This document shows, in pieces, positions 1 through 8,644 of a DNA stretch of 64,000 nt. The notes beneath the pieces are model-generated. The model saw only the letters and a list, made by a program, of their open reading frames with translations. It was not told the origin of the DNA and did not search any database. The stretch spans positions 62,001 to 126,000 of the forward strand of contig NZ_BMXE01000007.1 of the NCBI RefSeq assembly GCF_014651595.1, read 5' to 3'. Both the position numbers and the translations under genes were made by a program. This stretch comes from Pseudovibrio japonicus. GTDB taxonomy: Bacteria > Pseudomonadota > Alphaproteobacteria > Rhizobiales > Stappiaceae. Position 1 is the first letter of the stretch, and every line of letters starts with the position of its first letter.

Positions 1-1
1 C

Positions 2-238
2 GCTGCCTTCTTCCCCCAGTTCGTGGACACAGCGAATTATTCGGCAAGCTATGCCTACCTTGGTGCGGTGTTCATCGCGTTGGAGGCTCTCGCCATCATC
101 ATCTACGCCTCTGCCGGGCGTTTTGCAGCTGCGTTCGCTGCGAACAAACAGCATTGGTTTCAGCGGGTTTCCGGAGGCGGCATGATTGTGTTCGGCATCC
201 TGCTCTTGCTCAGCCGCCGTTCTTCGCCAGCCGCCTGA
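2..238 (+). CDS. LysE/RhtB-family amino acid exporter, C-terminal part
   Basis: The gene is cut by the window start; only the last 78 codons are visible, open from base 2 to the stop at 236-238. The visible protein begins with AAFFPQFVD, the FxPQFV segment typical of LysE/RhtB translocators. It continues with one hydrophobic helix, a basic loop, and a final helix ending in LLLLSRRSS. The family consists of six-helix inner-membrane exporters of amino acids or homoserine lactones. The substrate cannot be told from the tail. The gene converges on ackA. Confidence 0.75.
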   Translation, partial: AAFFPQFVDTANYSASYAYLGAVFIALEALAIIIYASAGRFAAAFAANKQHWFQRVSGGGMIVFGILLLLSRRSSPAA

Positions 239-308
239 GTTCCAGTAGAACGAAACGTTTTCTGGAGAAGATACGCAAAATTCATCTGGTCTCGCGACGG
301 GCCCTGTC

Positions 309-1475
309 CTAGCACTGTCGTGCTTTTGTGCAGGCCTGTGCAACGGCGCGGGCAATCACTTGCTCTTCGTTGGTGGGTATGATGAAGACGGGCACTGGGC
401 CTGTGCCGATTTCCGGTGCGTTGGCTTTGTTCTTTTCCGGGTCGATGGAGATGCCGAGGAACTCCAGTGGTTCGCACACTTTGGCGCGGACGTGTGCTGA
501 GTTCTCGCCAATACCTGCGCTGAAGACCAATGCATCAATGCCTTTAAGGCTGGCGGCCATGGCCCCCACTTCCCGGCGGATCTGGTAGCAGTAATAATTG
601 ATGGCCTGTTTGGCAAACAATGCGTCGGACTGCTCCAGCACACGCATATCGGAGGATTCCTCCGACAGCCCCAAGAGCCCGCTTTGGCGATAGATGATGG
701 CCTCGATCTCGTCAGCCGGCAGCTTTTTCTCCTGCATCAGGTAAAGCATGACTCCCGGGTCGAGCCGCCCGCATCTGGTGCCCATGGGCAGGCCATCGAC
801 GGCAGAAAAACTGGTGCTGGCGTTGACGGAGCGACCATTCTCCACCGCACACATGGAGGCGCCGTTGCCCAGATGGGCGATCACAAGGCGACCGTCCGCC
901 ACATGCGGGTACTCCCGGCGCATCTCGCTGCTGATGTAATCAAAGGAAAGGCCGTGGAAGCCGTAGCGGCGTACGCCTTCCTCATAAAACCGACGCGGAA
1001 TGGCAAAGGCGTCATTGGAGAAGGTGTGGCCGGCATGAAAAGCTGTATCAAAACAGCCGATTTGTAAGACACCGGGAAACACCTGCTTGGCTGCACGGAT
1101 GGTTGACAGAGAATAGGGTTGGTGTAGCGGCGCCAGCGGAACCAACTGTTCCAGCTCCTCCACCACATTGGTCGTCAGTTCCGTTGGTTTGTAAAACGCA
1201 TTGCCGCCATGGACGATGCGGTGGCCGATGCCCACTACAGAGCGGCCTTTCAGGTAGGGTTCCACTTTTGCGAAGATAGTGACCACTGCGCTGGCGTGGT
1301 CAACCTGCCCCAGCTCTTGCTGGATGTCCCCGTCAGGTGCCTGCATTTTCAAGCGCGCAGAAGGGCCCAGACGCTCAATACAGCCGGAGATGAACAGCTC
1401 GGGCTCTTCCATAGCTTTATACAGAGCGAACTTGACGGAAGACGATCCGGTGTTGAGCGTAAAATAGAATGTCAT
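309..1475 (-). CDS. ackA: acetate kinase (acyl kinase)
   Basis: Makes acetate and ATP from acetyl-phosphate and ADP in the cytoplasm, or the reverse. At 388 aa it is close to the usual ~400. The N-terminal signature LNTGSSSVKF is at residues 7-16 (N8) and the second motif GHRIVHGG at 84-91 (R86). FDTAFH carries the catalytic Asp (D143), GFHGLS carries H174, and GTRCGRLDPG carries R234. It is the last gene of the fabI / DUF3141 / MaoC-Pta / ackA operon, and its start overlaps the end of the Pta gene by 4 bp, implying coupled translation. Acetate is the default substrate. Butyryl-phosphate or propionyl-phosphate is possible given the upstream genes, but that is inference. Confidence 0.95.
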   Translation of the reverse strand: MTFYFTLNTGSSSVKFALYKAMEEPELFISGCIERLGPSARLKMQAPDGDIQQELGQVDHASAVVTIFAKVEPYLKGRSVVGIGHRIVHGGNAFYKPTELTTNVVEELEQLVPLAPLHQPYSLSTIRAAKQVFPGVLQIGCFDTAFHAGHTFSNDAFAIPRRFYEEGVRRYGFHGLSFDYISSEMRREYPHVADGRLVIAHLGNGASMCAVENGRSVNASTSFSAVDGLPMGTRCGRLDPGVMLYLMQEKKLPADEIEAIIYRQSGLLGLSEESSDMRVLEQSDALFAKQAINYYCYQIRREVGAMAASLKGIDALVFSAGIGENSAHVRAKVCEPLEFLGISIDPEKNKANAPEIGTGPVPVFIIPTNEEQVIARAVAQACTKARQC

Positions 1476-2857
1476 GCTTTCTGGCTCGCAGCGTAAAGAA
1501 GCGCAACAGCGCAGGACATCAGACGTGCCTGATCGTCATCAGCGCGGCTCGTGAGGATCACCGGACACCGTGCACCCATCACTACACCGCAAACCTGCGC
1601 GTGGGCGACATAGGCCAGCTCCTTGGCCAGCATATTGCCAGATTCCAGATTGGGTACAACCAAAACATCGGCCCGGCCTGCAACCAGAGAGGTGATGCCC
1701 TTTGTCACGGCCGCATCAACATCAATGGCATTGTCCATGGCCAGCGGGCCATCCACAATGCCCCCTTTGATCTGGCCGCGTTCTGCCATTTTAGAAAGGA
1801 TGGCCGCGTCCATGCTAGATGGAATTTTGGTGTTCACCGTTTCCACGGCAGACAAAATGCCTACCTTGGGCTGGTGCTCGCCAAGGGCCAGCGCCAGATT
1901 GATGGCATTTTGTACAATGTCTACCTTGGCTTCCAGATCCGGCGCTATGTTGATGGCCGCATCAGTTATGAAGAGCAGATGATCAAGGCTCGGCACGTCC
2001 ATGACAAACACATGGCTGAGCCGGTTGTCGGTGCGCAGACCAGAATCCCGCTTGACGATCTGAGCCAGCAGCACGTCAGTGTGCAACTGTCCTTTCATGA
2101 TTGATTGCGCCTTGCCCTCGCGAACCATGGCAACAGCCGTTGCTGCGGCCTGCGTATGGCTCTCTATATCGATGATCTGCAGATGCGCCAGATCCTTGCC
2201 GATCCGGTCAGCAGCAGCTTTAATCTTGCTCTGAGATCCGATCAGGATGGGCTCAATCAATGTATTTTCTGCTGCCAACAAAGCCCCACCCAGTGATTTG
2301 CGATCTTCCGGTGCGACAACTGCGGTTACCAACGGTGGTAATGGGCGGGCCCGCTCCAGCAGCCTGTCAAAATGTTCGTGGCTGCGTACGGTCAGACCGG
2401 GTAAGCTGACCGCCTTGGCAATTTGGCTGGAGCGCGGCGCAATTACCTCTGCTTCGCCCTCTACCAGCATCTGCCCATCGGCACGCTCCACAGTGGTTTG
2501 CAATGCCACCACGTAATCTGACAGCTTCTCTGTCACCTTGACCCGAGCAATCAGGTGGTCGCCTTCGTAAGCACGACCCAGGAAGCGCAGGTTCTGACTT
2601 TTATAGAGCGTTCCGGGACCAGGTAGTTGATTGCCCAGAACGGCAGAGATTAGACTTGCAACCCAAAGGGAGGGGGCAACGCCCTCAAAATCTCCGTCGC
2701 CGTCGATATCTTCTTTCGGTAGGTGTAGAGGATTGAGGTCGCCTGAGGCATGGGCCGAAACATACAAGTCATCCGCTGAGCAAGTGCGCTCATAGACCGC
2801 TTCCATGCCCACTTCGATCTTGTCGTACGGAGTATTCTTGTAGGTGATCGTCATCAC
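1472..2857 (-). CDS. MaoC-like enoyl-CoA hydratase / phosphate acyltransferase fusion
   Basis: A 461-aa two-domain protein. Residues ~1-140 are a MaoC/hotdog (R)-specific enoyl-CoA hydratase-like domain with the motif SGDLNPLHL; D40 and H45 match the hydratase Asp/His pair. Residues ~160-455 are a phosphotransacetylase/phosphotransbutyrylase (PTA_PTB) domain, converting acyl-CoA plus phosphate to acyl-phosphate. Proteins of this build are usually named bifunctional enoyl-CoA hydratase/phosphate acetyltransferase. It lies 6 bp after the DUF3141 gene and overlaps ackA by 4 bp. A start at the second Met (2854) is equally possible. In Sinorhizobium meliloti a related pta-ackA operon is, from memory, phosphate-stress inducible; I found no convincing Pho box ahead of this operon. 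Confidence 0.88.
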   Translation of the reverse strand: MMTITYKNTPYDKIEVGMEAVYERTCSADDLYVSAHASGDLNPLHLPKEDIDGDGDFEGVAPSLWVASLISAVLGNQLPGPGTLYKSQNLRFLGRAYEGDHLIARVKVTEKLSDYVVALQTTVERADGQMLVEGEAEVIAPRSSQIAKAVSLPGLTVRSHEHFDRLLERARPLPPLVTAVVAPEDRKSLGGALLAAENTLIEPILIGSQSKIKAAADRIGKDLAHLQIIDIESHTQAAATAVAMVREGKAQSIMKGQLHTDVLLAQIVKRDSGLRTDNRLSHVFVMDVPSLDHLLFITDAAINIAPDLEAKVDIVQNAINLALALGEHQPKVGILSAVETVNTKIPSSMDAAILSKMAERGQIKGGIVDGPLAMDNAIDVDAAVTKGITSLVAGRADVLVVPNLESGNMLAKELAYVAHAQVCGVVMGARCPVILTSRADDDQARLMSCAVALLYAASQKA

Positions 2858-2863
2858 GCTGCC

Positions 2864-5143
2864 CTAACCCCATTTGAACGTCTTTTTCAGACTGCGCCAG
2901 AGCTCCAGCGAGTTCGGCGGCATGTCCTCTTCTTTACCGATGATATGCATCAGAGCTTTGTAGGCAAGAGTTTTTTCTTTCTCGGTTTTTAGCAAAGTGG
3001 GTAAGGCATTGTAGCCAGCTTCCATCTCAAACCGGACGATCAAGGTTTGATCATGGATGAGGAAACTGCGCTCTTTCGGGTCCATAGATTTGAAGGGAGT
3101 CCATGTGGTCACCACTTCGTTAAACCGCTCCAGCTTTTCGCTGCGCACCTCATCCCGGGAATCGGCGATCATGAACACGATACGCACGATTGCAGCGGCG
3201 ACACCGCCTTTGTCGATCTTCTTAAGTGCATTCTGGATGCTGGTCAGGCTATGCAGATCCTGCATTGGCACCTTAGGTCGACGGAAGGACAGCGATTTGC
3301 CGTATTCTACGGCCTGTGGGGATGCCCAGAAGGTGAGGAAGCTGTTTTCAATCAATGCTTCACGCCAATCTTTCAGAGCATCCCAGCCATATTCGATTTG
3401 GTCTGCCATCAGCTCCTCCCAATAATGGAATGGTGTTTTGGCAAGGTTGGGTTTGCGGCTCTGCTTTACCGCAGTCGCCGCCATGGTGGGCCAGAACATG
3501 AAAGGATTGGCGGAAGCGAAGGCGCCATTTGTCAACCGCAAGGGGTGCAGCCCGCGTGTCACTTCACCGCTTTGCGAACTGTTCATGGTTTTCAGCATGG
3601 GACCAACGGTGCTGTCATACATGTCTTCCAGACTCTCGGACATGCGTGCAACGCCAGCAAAGGCTTTTTCTTCATTGCGTTCGCTGGTCTCTTCCAGCAT
3701 CTGATCGATGGTTTTGCGGGCAAAACTCACCTCAAATTTTGCATCGTTGCCTTTGCCCTTCTGCCGCTCAATCTGAAGCTTGTAGAGGCCGGGAGGCAGG
3801 GACTCGATGGTTTTTAGCGTCGAGGCCATCTGCGTATGTTCACGCCTTGCAACACTAGAGGATACAAAGATACCCAGATGTCCGACTGCATCATGCAGCA
3901 TATACAAAATGCGCTGGCCCAGGATCTCGATCTCTGACTCATCGCTATATGTGTCCGCAATCCAGTTGAGCGCCTGATCCGGCGGGGTAATGTTATCGCC
4001 AAAAGAGGAGAAGACAATGATGGGTGACTTGATGGTTTTCAGGTCAATGGGACGTCCCGGTTCCAGAAATGCCTCGTTCTTCGACAGTTTGTTGCCAATG
4101 AAAAGATTATCCAGAATCCAGCGGAACTCCTCTTCGGTCATGTAATAAAAACCGCTCCACCACTTCTGGAACTCCAGAAAGCGCTCATCGTCGCCATCAA
4201 TATTGGTGTAAAGGTCATAGTACTTGCGGAACCAGTTGCGACCCGGATTCAGCATCTCGAAATTCTGCACCAGATTGGCACCATCAAATACCCCATTGGC
4301 CAGATCAGCAGAAAGGAGCGCTGGCACGATGCCGCCTGTCAGTCCGGCGGAGTAACGCATGGGATCTTGCCCCATCGTACCACTCCAGTAGGACATGGGT
4401 GCGCCGTTGAGCACAATCGGGCCAACCAAATCCGGGTAGACGGCTGCGAGAATGGCGGCTGCCCAACCTCCCTGACAGTTACCAACCACCACTGGTTTTG
4501 AGCTTTTTGGGTGCCGTGCGATGACTTCACGCAGGAAAGCTGCCTCCGCATGGGTGACGTGAGCAACTTCCTGATGGGGCTCTGGCATGGGGTGGAAGGC
4601 GACGAAATAAACCGGGTGTCCACCGCGCAGGGCAACACCTACCTGACTGTCATTTTTAAATCCGCCAATGCCAGCACCATGGCCAGCGCGGGGGTCAATA
4701 ATCACATAGGGGCGCTTATCGTCAAAGGTCTCAGTGCCTTCAGGCGGAATAATCTTTAAGAGCATGTAGTTACAAGGGCGCGGAAGATTGCGGCCTTCAA
4801 CAATAACCTCATAATCATAAATCAGAACCGGCGGACAACCCTTGGCCAGATGATCGTAGTAGTTGTCACTGCTTTCGCGCAGGGCATCCATGGTCAGGAT
4901 GGCGCGTTCACTGGATTCTTTTATGTAATGCGCCCAGGCATCCATAAGCTTTTTAGGCGTGTCATAGGGGACCCAAGAGGCAGCCAGTGCTTCACCCTTG
5001 GTTCTGGACTTTTCCTGTTTTTTCTGGAAGTCATTCATCAGACGCGTTGTGCGCCGTGCGTTGGCGACCTGCAGAAACTTGGCCTGTTCCTCAACTGCGT
5101 CAAAGTACTGGGCAGTTTGATTGGTAAAGCGTTCTACTTGCAT
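2864..5143 (-). CDS. DUF3141 protein, PHA-synthase-like alpha/beta hydrolase
   Basis: A 759-aa cytoplasmic protein of the DUF3141 family. Its core is an alpha/beta hydrolase related to polyhydroxyalkanoate synthases. The nucleophile box is GNCQGG with Cys223, the GxCxG lipase-like box of PhaC, instead of the serine of ordinary hydrolases. Later segments SSFGDNITPPD and HDAVGHLG supply plausible Asp and His partners. Residues ~1-100 are charged and helical, and the C-terminal third is helical without a recognisable domain. The gene sits between fabI (19 bp) and the MaoC-Pta fusion (6 bp). The function of DUF3141 is not established to my knowledge; acyl transfer or ester/thioester hydrolysis on hydroxyacyl substrates is inferred. 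Confidence 0.82.
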   Translation of the reverse strand: MQVERFTNQTAQYFDAVEEQAKFLQVANARRTTRLMNDFQKKQEKSRTKGEALAASWVPYDTPKKLMDAWAHYIKESSERAILTMDALRESSDNYYDHLAKGCPPVLIYDYEVIVEGRNLPRPCNYMLLKIIPPEGTETFDDKRPYVIIDPRAGHGAGIGGFKNDSQVGVALRGGHPVYFVAFHPMPEPHQEVAHVTHAEAAFLREVIARHPKSSKPVVVGNCQGGWAAAILAAVYPDLVGPIVLNGAPMSYWSGTMGQDPMRYSAGLTGGIVPALLSADLANGVFDGANLVQNFEMLNPGRNWFRKYYDLYTNIDGDDERFLEFQKWWSGFYYMTEEEFRWILDNLFIGNKLSKNEAFLEPGRPIDLKTIKSPIIVFSSFGDNITPPDQALNWIADTYSDESEIEILGQRILYMLHDAVGHLGIFVSSSVARREHTQMASTLKTIESLPPGLYKLQIERQKGKGNDAKFEVSFARKTIDQMLEETSERNEEKAFAGVARMSESLEDMYDSTVGPMLKTMNSSQSGEVTRGLHPLRLTNGAFASANPFMFWPTMAATAVKQSRKPNLAKTPFHYWEELMADQIEYGWDALKDWREALIENSFLTFWASPQAVEYGKSLSFRRPKVPMQDLHSLTSIQNALKKIDKGGVAAAIVRIVFMIADSRDEVRSEKLERFNEVVTTWTPFKSMDPKERSFLIHDQTLIVRFEMEAGYNALPTLLKTEKEKTLAYKALMHIIGKEEDMPPNSLELWRSLKKTFKWG

Positions 5144-5162
5144 AATCTACCTCAGTGCCTGC

Positions 5163-5927
5163 CTATCCGATGATGCGGTAACCGCCGTCGATGGGGTGAA
5201 CCACACCAGTAATGTTTCGTGCTTCGTCGCTGGCCAGAAAGGCCGCATATGCGCCAATATCTTCGATACTGGCAAGTTTGCGAGTAGGAGAACGTTCTGT
5301 TGCATCCGCCAGCATTTCATCGAAACTGGCAATCCCGCTTGCGGCCCGCGTGGCCAATGGACCAGGCGAGAGCGCATTGACAGAGATGCCCTTCTGGCCC
5401 AGTTCTGCCGCTACATAGCGCGTGGTGCTTTCCAGTGCGGCTTTGACGGGTCCCATAATATTGTAATGGCTGACAACCTTTTCCGAGCCGTGGAATGTCA
5501 CGGTCATAACGCTGCTGCCGGGAGGCATCAGCAGCTCTGACTTGCGGATCAGCCGTAAGAAGGAGTGAACAGAGATGTCCATGGCGATGGAAAAGCCTTC
5601 TGCCGAGCAATCGACCACACGGCCATGAAGATCTGCCAGTGGGCAATAGGCAATGGAATGCAGCAGAATATCTAGGGATCCCCAGACCTGATTGATTTTC
5701 TCATAAAGGACATCGATCTGGTCCGGATCTGTCACATCGAGCGGTGCAAAAATGGCTGCATCAGCTTCTTCTGCCAGAGGTGCAACATGCTTTTTCGCTT
5801 TGTCATTCAGGTATGTAAGTGCAAGTTCTGCGCCCTGTGCCTTCATGGCTTTGGCGCATCCCCATGCAATGGACTGGTTGTTTGCCACCCCAACAATAAG
5901 GGCCTTCTTGCCCTTTAATGAAAACAT
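5163..5927 (-). CDS. fabI: enoyl-[acyl-carrier-protein] reductase, FabI type
   Basis: An SDR-fold NADH-dependent enoyl reductase of 254 aa, the FabI length. The dinucleotide-binding segment GVANNQSIAWGCA is at 13-25. The catalytic pair is Y155 (SHYNIMGP) and K162 (VKAALE). Where E. coli FabI carries Tyr146, this protein has Phe145 (TVTFHGSEK), which may affect substrate choice. It heads the operon with DUF3141, MaoC-Pta and ackA, so this copy more likely serves acyl-CoA metabolism than housekeeping fatty acid synthesis. That role is inference; the family call is firm. The start at 5927 gives a normal N-terminus (FSLKGKKALIVG). Confidence 0.85.
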   Translation of the reverse strand: MFSLKGKKALIVGVANNQSIAWGCAKAMKAQGAELALTYLNDKAKKHVAPLAEEADAAIFAPLDVTDPDQIDVLYEKINQVWGSLDILLHSIAYCPLADLHGRVVDCSAEGFSIAMDISVHSFLRLIRKSELLMPPGSSVMTVTFHGSEKVVSHYNIMGPVKAALESTTRYVAAELGQKGISVNALSPGPLATRAASGIASFDEMLADATERSPTRKLASIEDIGAYAAFLASDEARNITGVVHPIDGGYRIIG

Positions 5928-6123
5928 GTGGTCACTACCCTGTTAGTTGAACCCTGTTCTTGAAAAGGAAAACAACAAGCATAGAAATAGCTATACAGAG
6001 GAGAGAAGGAAAACGAAGCTACGAAAGCTAGTAAATGAATTGGTAGGTCTGAACATTAAATCAGAGATTGTTCGTGGGTCTGAGTAAAAGGCTAATAAAA
6101 CTGAATTTGATGCTGGTTCAGGC

Positions 6124-6160
6124 CCTAAGAAGGGGCGTTCCCGCCCCGTAGGCGCTTAGG
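6124..6160 (-). terminator. nested hairpin downstream of PNPOx-like gene
   Basis: CCTAAG (6124-6129) pairs with CTTAGG (6155-6160), and inside it GGGGCG (6132-6137) pairs with CGCCCC (6142-6147) over a TTCC loop. It lies just after the stop of the minus-strand gene at 6197. There is no clear T-run, so termination is only a suggestion. Confidence 0.4.
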
Positions 6161-6196
6161 TTAGTTCATATTTCCGCGTGAAAGCCGCGAGCACCG

Positions 6197-6736
6197 TCAC
6201 TCATCGACGGTCCGTCGTTTTGGAATATGTCGCGGACAGTCCCACTCAAGAGCCATTGTTCTGATAAGGATTGCCCGTTCTGGCTCTGCTTTATAATCTG
6301 CTGGCATCAGGGAGAGCACGAAGTCGCTGCCTTCTTCTAATGACACAATGCGTGCCTCTCCCCAGATCTTGAGCCGCTGCTGCTTCTCATAATTTGTCAG
6401 GATGAGCGACACGCGGTTGTTTTGAGAGATGTTGCCCGCGCTAAGATATTGCCGGTTGCCGCGATAATCTGCGTAGGCGAAGTGCCTGTTATCCAGAACC
6501 TTCAGGAACCCTGTGGGACCGCCCTTAAACTGCACATAGGGCCAGCCGGTTTCCGAGACGGTCGAAAGGTAAAAGCCATCCATACTTTCGATGAAAGTCA
6601 CATGATCGTCTTCGATCACATGGCCGGTGACCTCCTCCCCCTCCAGATACTTGGCGTAGGCTTCTTTGGTGCCATATTGTTCCTGAAAGGTGCGCGCAGC
6701 GGGTGTAAAGGCAATCTGGGCAAAGGCTTTAGGCAT
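6197..6736 (-). CDS. pyridoxamine 5'-phosphate oxidase family protein
   Basis: A split-barrel flavin-binding protein of 179 aa from the chosen start. The N-terminus MPKAFAQIAFTPAARTFQ followed by a YGTK-type turn is typical of small PNPOx-like proteins annotated as possible FMN or heme binders. The barrel covers ~40-150, with GWPYVQFKGGP and LSAGNISQNNRVSLIL as the family hallmarks. The frame is open to a TTG at 6814, but the ATG at 6736 is preceded by GGAG at good spacing and matches the family N-terminus, so I chose it. The gene stands alone. Members may reduce peroxides or bind flavin; the substrate is unknown. Confidence 0.75.
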   Translation of the reverse strand: MPKAFAQIAFTPAARTFQEQYGTKEAYAKYLEGEEVTGHVIEDDHVTFIESMDGFYLSTVSETGWPYVQFKGGPTGFLKVLDNRHFAYADYRGNRQYLSAGNISQNNRVSLILTNYEKQQRLKIWGEARIVSLEEGSDFVLSLMPADYKAEPERAILIRTMALEWDCPRHIPKRRTVDE

Positions 6737-7011
6737 GAATACTCCGGCGAAAAATAGAATGAATATGCCTAGAGATAAGTACTCCAGTTGGGAATGCGAA
6801 GGTGTCTGACCCAAGAGTATCTATCGCCCTGCTCGGGGTGGTCCAGACCCAGTCAAGCGTGAGGTGATGCTTACTTGTGTCGGCGTTTCTTACTCTACGG
6901 AAAATATTTGCGAAACCATATAAATGTGTTTAGCGTGGTCCTTAAGGGACCGTTCGGGACGGTTGGTCTCTTGCCTGAGAAACCACCACTTTCTGGGAGG
7001 GAGAAAGAGGG

Positions 7012-7803
7012 ATGCTGACCAAAAGCATATTGGAAGACCTTGGCGCTAAACTGATCACAGGGGATGTGGAGGTGATTGACCTTTCTGGCCGACTGGGGCC
7101 GGAAACGCCCATTTTGCAGCTGCCACCAGACTTTGCTAAGAACACACCACAAGTGGAGATACACAAGATCTCCGAGTATGATGAGGACGGACCATTCTTT
7201 GCATGGAACTGGTTGAAATTGGGCGAGCACTCGGGAACCCACTTCGATGCGCCGCACCACTGGATTACCGGCAAAGACTATGCAGATGGATATACTGACA
7301 GCATCTCACCACAAAATTTTGTGGCGCCGGTGAATGTGATTGACTGTTCGGCCGAGGCTGCCGAGAACCCTGACTTTCTTCTCACCGCAGACCGTGTGAA
7401 AGCGTGGGAAGCGGATCACGGACCGATTAATGCCGGTGAATGGGTCGTCATGCGCACCGACTGGTATCACCGCAACACGGATACTGCGAAGTTTCTCAAC
7501 GTGGATGAAAAGGGTCCGCACTCACCTGGGCCTTCGGTGGACTGCATAGAGTACATCTTGTCCAAGGGTGTGCTCGGTTGGGGTAATGAATGTATTGGCA
7601 CGGATGCAGGATGCGCTGGGGGGATGCAACCGCCCTATCCGGCCCACAACCTGCTGCACGCCGCCAACCGCTACGGTCTCGCCAGCCTTGCCAATCTGGA
7701 TAAGTTGCCGCCCAAAGGTGCGATCCTGATTGCCGCGCCGCTGAAGATCGCCAACGGAACCGGCAGCCCAATCCGGGCGCTAGCACTGGTGTCCGCAGCC
7801 TAA
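7012..7803 (+). CDS. cyclase family protein (kynurenine formamidase-like)
   Basis: A 263-aa member of the Cyclase/KynB-type metal hydrolase family. The metal-binding motif HxGTHxDAPxH is intact at residues 73-83 (H73, H77, D79, H83). A later segment, NECIGTDAGCAGG, follows the family pattern. Known members hydrolyse N-formylkynurenine, isatin or related amides and lactones. No kynurenine pathway genes are nearby, so the substrate is open. A strong GGGAGGG ribosome site lies just before the ATG. The gene is monocistronic, ending in a clear Rho-independent terminator at 7811-7842. Confidence 0.8.
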   Translation: MLTKSILEDLGAKLITGDVEVIDLSGRLGPETPILQLPPDFAKNTPQVEIHKISEYDEDGPFFAWNWLKLGEHSGTHFDAPHHWITGKDYADGYTDSISPQNFVAPVNVIDCSAEAAENPDFLLTADRVKAWEADHGPINAGEWVVMRTDWYHRNTDTAKFLNVDEKGPHSPGPSVDCIEYILSKGVLGWGNECIGTDAGCAGGMQPPYPAHNLLHAANRYGLASLANLDKLPPKGAILIAAPLKIANGTGSPIRALALVSAA

Positions 7804-7810
7804 GGGTTTG

Positions 7811-7842
7811 CTCTGAGGCGCACTGATGCCTCAGAGTTTTTT
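7811..7842 (+). terminator. Rho-independent terminator after the cyclase gene
   Basis: A perfect 9-bp stem, CTCTGAGGC (7811-7819) with GCCTCAGAG (7828-7836), has an 8-nt loop and is followed at once by six T residues (7837-7842). It lies 8 bp past the cyclase stop. Confidence 0.9.
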
Positions 7843-7858
7843 GGTGTGGAGGTGGCTT

Positions 7859-8266
7859 TTACGCTGCTTGTTCCAAATGCGGGCGCGGGGAAATTACCTC
7901 GCGCAGCACCTGCCAATTCTCGCCGGTTTTAATCAGATCAATGCTGAGAATGTACAGTTGCTCTAGCGCCAAAAACTTGGCCTTGCGACTGATCAGGACA
8001 TGGGCCTTATCCTGAGAGGCATCAATATTATGGATGTCAGCCCAGGTGTTCAAAGCGGGCTCTTTGTTGTCGCGCTTGCTTTGAAACATGGCATTGATGA
8101 CCGTTTTGTCTGCTACCAAGGTTTGTCCCTGATTATCTATCATGAACACTTTGAGATCATCATGGTAGATCTGCTCGAGCGCATCGAGATCGAATGTGGT
8201 TGCGGCTTGAATTAGCCGCTCAATTGTGCGTTTAACCTCAGCAGCCGTGTTCTGCTCAACTGACAT
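7859..8266 (-). CDS. nuclear transport factor 2-like (SnoaL/DUF4440-type) protein
   Basis: A 135-aa single-domain protein of the NTF2-like cone fold. The N-terminal helices (EVKRTIERLIQAATTFDLDALEQIYHDDLKVFMID) followed by a beta-sheet region are typical of SnoaL/DUF4440-like proteins. Such proteins can be isomerases, cyclases or plain binding proteins, and no catalytic set can be assigned here. An AGGAG-like site precedes the ATG. It converges on the cyclase gene. The function is unknown. Confidence 0.65.
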   Translation of the reverse strand: MSVEQNTAAEVKRTIERLIQAATTFDLDALEQIYHDDLKVFMIDNQGQTLVADKTVINAMFQSKRDNKEPALNTWADIHNIDASQDKAHVLISRKAKFLALEQLYILSIDLIKTGENWQVLREVISPRPHLEQAA

Positions 8267-8644
8267 TTTGGTGCTCCTAAATTTTTGTTTTAACTATAGA
8301 AATTCATGAGTATGGCAATTGAAATGCATCCAATGCCGACTTCGGAATTGTCCAGTCATCACTAATAAGGAAATGACGAGTGGCGATGACCCCACGACAA
8401 TTTTGTCGAGAGAGGCGAGCGGATAGACGACACAGGTCGCCTATCCGGATACCACAAAAGCATCCAGCTAACGTCTTTTCATTTAGATGATAGCTAGCAG
8501 TCGCCAAACTCAGCAGACTAAAGTCATTCGCGGCACTGCTCAGTCGGGGTTCCATCAGGACCACTCTGCATAATCTGGTTGGATTAATTGAGGTATATGC
8601 TTGTCCTGATGTTGAGTGGTCGGCTCCGCGAAGGTCTGATCCGT
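8267..8644. other. non-coding gap of 378 bp
   Basis: This holds the promoter side of the minus-strand NTF2-like gene and the downstream side of the SDR gene. The only structure I noticed is the small inverted repeat CGACAA-TT-TTGTCG at 8395-8408. Open frames here do not look like proteins. Confidence 0.5.

Noticed and set aside
5928-6196. Pho box ahead of the fabI operon
   Set aside because: I looked for CTGTCAT-type tandem repeats because related pta-ackA operons respond to phosphate. Only a weak CTTTCGT/CTTCGTT pair at the wrong spacing is present.
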